A stretch of DNA of 64,000 nt, from the NCBI RefSeq assembly GCF_024519285.1, contig NZ_JAMZCY010000004.1, positions 124,001 to 188,000 on the forward strand. Reading direction: 5' to 3'. The position numbers and the translations under genes are program-made. Below the pieces are notes generated by a model. That model had not been told where the DNA came from, searched no databases, and saw nothing but the letters and a program-made list of their open reading frames with translations. Shown here one piece after another: positions 61,657 to 64,000 of the stretch (within the stretch, counting starts at the first letter, position 1; every line of letters begins with the position of its first letter). Source of the DNA: Cohnella sp. WQ 127256 (GTDB taxonomy: Bacteria; Bacillota; Bacilli; Paenibacillales; Paenibacillaceae).

Positions 61657-62756
61657 TAGCAGTCGACCTCCCCGAGCACGATATCGATTCCCCCGAGAAT
61701 GGTAACCATGTTCGTCATACTTTCTCCAATAAGCAGCTTAGGCAAAATTTGGAGGTTCACGAATGATGGTCGACGGAACTTCAGACGGTACGGCTCTGCT
61801 TTACCTTTGGAAACAATATGGCAGCCAATTTCCCCACGCGGTGATTCGATTCGCACATAGATTTCGCCGACAGGAGGTCGAATGACGCGTGGTACCTTCC
61901 CCATCGTCTCCCCTTCTCCTGGAAATTGCTCCAACGCTTGATCCAGTATGCGCAGGCTCTGCGTAATTTCCGCCAAACGCACCTCATAACGATCGAAGCA
62001 ATCGCCGTTCTTCCCAACAGGCACATCGAAATCGAAGCGATCATACAAGCTGTAAGGCTCAGCTTTACGGAGATCCCATTTCACACCCGTACAGCGAAGA
62101 TTCGCCCCGGATAATCCATAGTCGATCGCCGTCGCCGCATCATACTTGCCAATCCCTTTGATCCGGGCAAGGAAAATCTCATTGCCGCTTACGAGATTAT
62201 GATATTCATCTAGACGGTTGTACATATCTTTGACGAACACTTTAACTCGGTCTATCCATCCGTCTGGTGCATCCCATTTCACTCCGCCAACCCTCATATA
62301 GTTATAGGTTAGCCTAGCACCACATAACTCGTTAAACAACCCGAGTATGCGTTCACGATCGCTGAATGCATATAAAAATGGACTTAGTGCTCCGATATCA
62401 AGCAGATAGGTCCCCCACCATACCAGATGGCTGGCAACCCTTTGCATTTCCATGACAATTAGGCGCATGAACTCCGCTCGTTCCGGAATTTCTAGCCCCA
62501 TCATTTTTTCCACCGCATGGCAGAGTACATAGTTATTGGTCATTGCGGACACGTAGTCCATTCGATCAGTATAAGGAATGATTTGTGTGAAGTTCAAGTT
62601 CTCTGCAAGCTTCTCCGTTCCACGATGCAAATAGCCCATGACGGGAGTCGCTTCTGTAATGACTTCTCCGTCTAATTTGACAACAATTCGAAATACTCCA
62701 TGCGTGCTTGGATGCTGTGGACCAACGTTGAGTAGCAGCTCTTCAGTACGAATCAC
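61656..62756 (-). CDS. nuoD: NADH-quinone oxidoreductase subunit D
   Basis: A 366-residue 49-kDa-type subunit with NVGPQHPSTHGVFRIVVKLD at the start (quinone-site His), HRGTEKLAENL, and the end motif ILGGIDIVLGEVDC. GTG start at 62756, with GGAGGTG 9 bases upstream. It is followed directly by nuoH, so the NuoE, F and G genes found here in proteobacteria are absent. Confidence 0.96.
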   Translation of the reverse strand: MIRTEELLLNVGPQHPSTHGVFRIVVKLDGEVITEATPVMGYLHRGTEKLAENLNFTQIIPYTDRMDYVSAMTNNYVLCHAVEKMMGLEIPERAEFMRLIVMEMQRVASHLVWWGTYLLDIGALSPFLYAFSDRERILGLFNELCGARLTYNYMRVGGVKWDAPDGWIDRVKVFVKDMYNRLDEYHNLVSGNEIFLARIKGIGKYDAATAIDYGLSGANLRCTGVKWDLRKAEPYSLYDRFDFDVPVGKNGDCFDRYEVRLAEITQSLRILDQALEQFPGEGETMGKVPRVIRPPVGEIYVRIESPRGEIGCHIVSKGKAEPYRLKFRRPSFVNLQILPKLLIGESMTNMVTILGGIDIVLGEVDC

Positions 62757-62762
62757 GTATGC

Positions 62763-63680
62763 TTACACCTCCGGGTCAAGCGGGACGTAGTCTTTGCGAA
62801 GCGGATGGCCAACCCAATCATCAGGCATCATGATGCGCTTGAGGTCTGGGTGCCCTGGAAAATCAATTCCGAGCAGATCATAGATTTCTCTTTCATTCCA
62901 ATTCGCGGTTTCCCAAATGGGTGTGACGGATGGAACCGCTGGTTGCTCGCGGTCTGCACGAACTTTAATTGCATAGCATTCCCGAGTATCCATATTAAGA
63001 GGATAATAAACGACTTCCATGTACGTTTCATAATCTACGCCCGAAACATTGCGTAAATAATTGCAGCTTAACTCAACATGATTACGGAATAATTGCGCAG
63101 CCTTCAGCCAATGCTCACTCTTAACAACGAATGTTGGAAGATGATCGTTGGCTTCATTTATATAAGCTTCTTCAACAGCATCTTCCGCAGCTAATTCTCT
63201 TAATAGGGTTGTAACCCGATCTAATCTCGGTTGATTAGGAGATGGAGGCTTGGGTGGCTCTACATTCTCCAAGCTCGCACCCTCATTATCAGCTGTTTTG
63301 CCCGCAGGAGTATTACCATCCGTTACGGGCTGCGATGCTTGTGCAGACGCTAGTGCCGCCGCTTGGGCTGCAGCCACTTTCGCCGCTTCTTTAGCTTCTA
63401 TCGTCGCCTTACGCCGAGCTGCCTTCTCTTCGTCCGTCTCTTTCTTACGGACAGGAGGGGCTTCTCCAGCTTCCTGTGCAGCTGTGGAAGCCGGTGCTGA
63501 TGCAGGTGACGGTGTTTCTACTTGTGTTGCTGTTGTTTCAGGCTGTGCCTGCACGGCAGGCGTTTCTGTTGACGCTTCGACGGGTATGCTAGCAGGCGAC
63601 TCGGAAGCAGAAGATTCGGAAGCTTCCGGCTCAGATGCAGCAGGGGATTGCTCCTTCTCCCGATTGTTCTCCTCGCTCAT
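62763..63680 (-). CDS. nuoC: NADH-quinone oxidoreductase subunit C with long low-complexity N-terminus
   Basis: A 305-residue protein. Only the last 155 residues are the 30-kDa subunit: [40 protein letters not shown] and [20 protein letters not shown]. The first 150 residues are Glu/Ser/Ala/Pro-rich and then Lys/Ala helical ([20 protein letters not shown]), probably disordered and then coiled. The ATG at 63680 overlaps the nuoB stop as ATGA, so the extension is likely translated. The role of the extension is unknown. Confidence 0.93.
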   Translation of the reverse strand: MSEENNREKEQSPAASEPEASESSASESPASIPVEASTETPAVQAQPETTATQVETPSPASAPASTAAQEAGEAPPVRKKETDEEKAARRKATIEAKEAAKVAAAQAAALASAQASQPVTDGNTPAGKTADNEGASLENVEPPKPPSPNQPRLDRVTTLLRELAAEDAVEEAYINEANDHLPTFVVKSEHWLKAAQLFRNHVELSCNYLRNVSGVDYETYMEVVYYPLNMDTRECYAIKVRADREQPAVPSVTPIWETANWNEREIYDLLGIDFPGHPDLKRIMMPDDWVGHPLRKDYVPLDPEV

Positions 63681-64000
63681 CGATTAGTCACCTGCTTCCC
63701 GGTTTTCGCCTCATAGCGAATTTTCTCCTGAAGCTTATTTATTCCATAGATCAGTGCAGCAGGATTGGGAGGGCATCCCGGTATGTATACATCAACCGGT
63801 ACAATTTGATCGACACCTTTAATGACGGAATAAGATTTAACATAGGGTCCGCCTGCAGTCGCACATGAGCCCATCGCAATAACCCACTTGGGTTCAGGCA
63901 TTTGATCATAGAGACGTTTAAGCAACGGCCCCATCTTCTTCGTAACCGTGCCCGACACGATCATGACGTCCGATTGACGTGGTGAAGTTCTGAAAATGAC
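63677..64000 (-). CDS. nuoB: NADH-quinone oxidoreductase subunit B (partial, 5' end outside window)
   Basis: The frame stays open to the window edge, reading [16 protein letters not shown] before the first visible ATG (63964), which is therefore internal. [11 protein letters not shown] and [14 protein letters not shown] carry two of the ligands of cluster N2; the twin Cys near the N-terminus lie beyond the edge. It heads the visible part of the operon, and nuoA is expected further right. Confidence 0.95.
   Translation of the reverse strand, partial: VIFRTSPRQSDVMIVSGTVTKKMGPLLKRLYDQMPEPKWVIAMGSCATAGGPYVKSYSVIKGVDQIVPVDVYIPGCPPNPAALIYGINKLQEKIRYEAKTGKQVTNR

Overview
The window reads as a chromosome segment of a spore-forming, flagellated, S-layer-bearing Bacillota of the Paenibacillaceae type (Paenibacillus/Cohnella-like). 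The grounds are SpoIIID, SpoIIQ and SpoIID, Mbl next to FlhO/FlhP, an SLH-anchored S-layer protein with CsaB, and a Nuo operon without NuoEFG. Gene order mbl-spoIIID-...-spoIIQ-spoIID-murA follows the Bacillus arrangement. Every gene is on the minus strand except one transposase-like gene at 48681-49619, so the window is best read from right to left. No rRNA, tRNA, CRISPR array or riboswitch was seen.

1-21.9 kb (transcribed from 21.9 kb towards 1) is a glycan operon directly downstream of the S-layer gene. It holds a WbaP-type initiating transferase, a Wzy_C/O-antigen-ligase-like protein with a repeat tail, several glycosyltransferases, an ABC exporter (Wzm/Wzt) and a WbdD-like methyltransferase/kinase with a coiled-coil tail. 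It also holds genes for a CDP-3,6-dideoxyhexose (RfbH-RfbF-RfbG), followed by an acetolactate-synthase-like enzyme and a short-chain reductase. That last pair is what yersiniose (a branched-chain sugar) biosynthesis uses. A GtrB/GtrA pair closes the run. The layout matches S-layer glycosylation (slg) loci such as that of Paenibacillus alvei. My inference is an ABC-exported, terminally capped S-layer glycan carrying a branched-chain deoxysugar.

22-32 kb holds the S-layer targets: a secreted repeat protein, the S-layer protein with three N-terminal SLH domains (long leader, two in-frame translation starts) and a 1392-residue wall protein with three C-terminal SLH domains. 32-40 kb makes the anchor: TagO, TagA, the pyruvyltransferase CsaB (pyruvylated wall polymer is the SLH ligand), a DUF5693 membrane protein and a phosphoglucomutase.

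40-51.3 kb is the conserved cell-envelope and sporulation block: FabZ, a CDP-alcohol phosphatidyltransferase, an EpuA-type small membrane protein, FlhP, FlhO, Mbl, SpoIIID, a degenerate HD-GYP protein, SpoIIQ, SpoIID, the transposase-like gene and MurA. SigE-, SigF- and SigA-type promoters can be read here. 51.5-64 kb has a DUF1146 protein, a secreted subtilase with pre-peptidase-type repeats, and nuoB-C-D-H-I-J-K-L-M-N (nuoB cut by the window edge).

The most unusual signals are the predicted branched-chain CDP-sugar set, the capping enzyme paired with a Wzt whose C-terminal domain looks like a beta-propeller, and a glycosyltransferase that appears to start at ATT. Also notable are a short dispersed repeat that flanks both csaB and the transposase gene in inverted orientation, and a consensus LexA (SOS) box in the transposase promoter.
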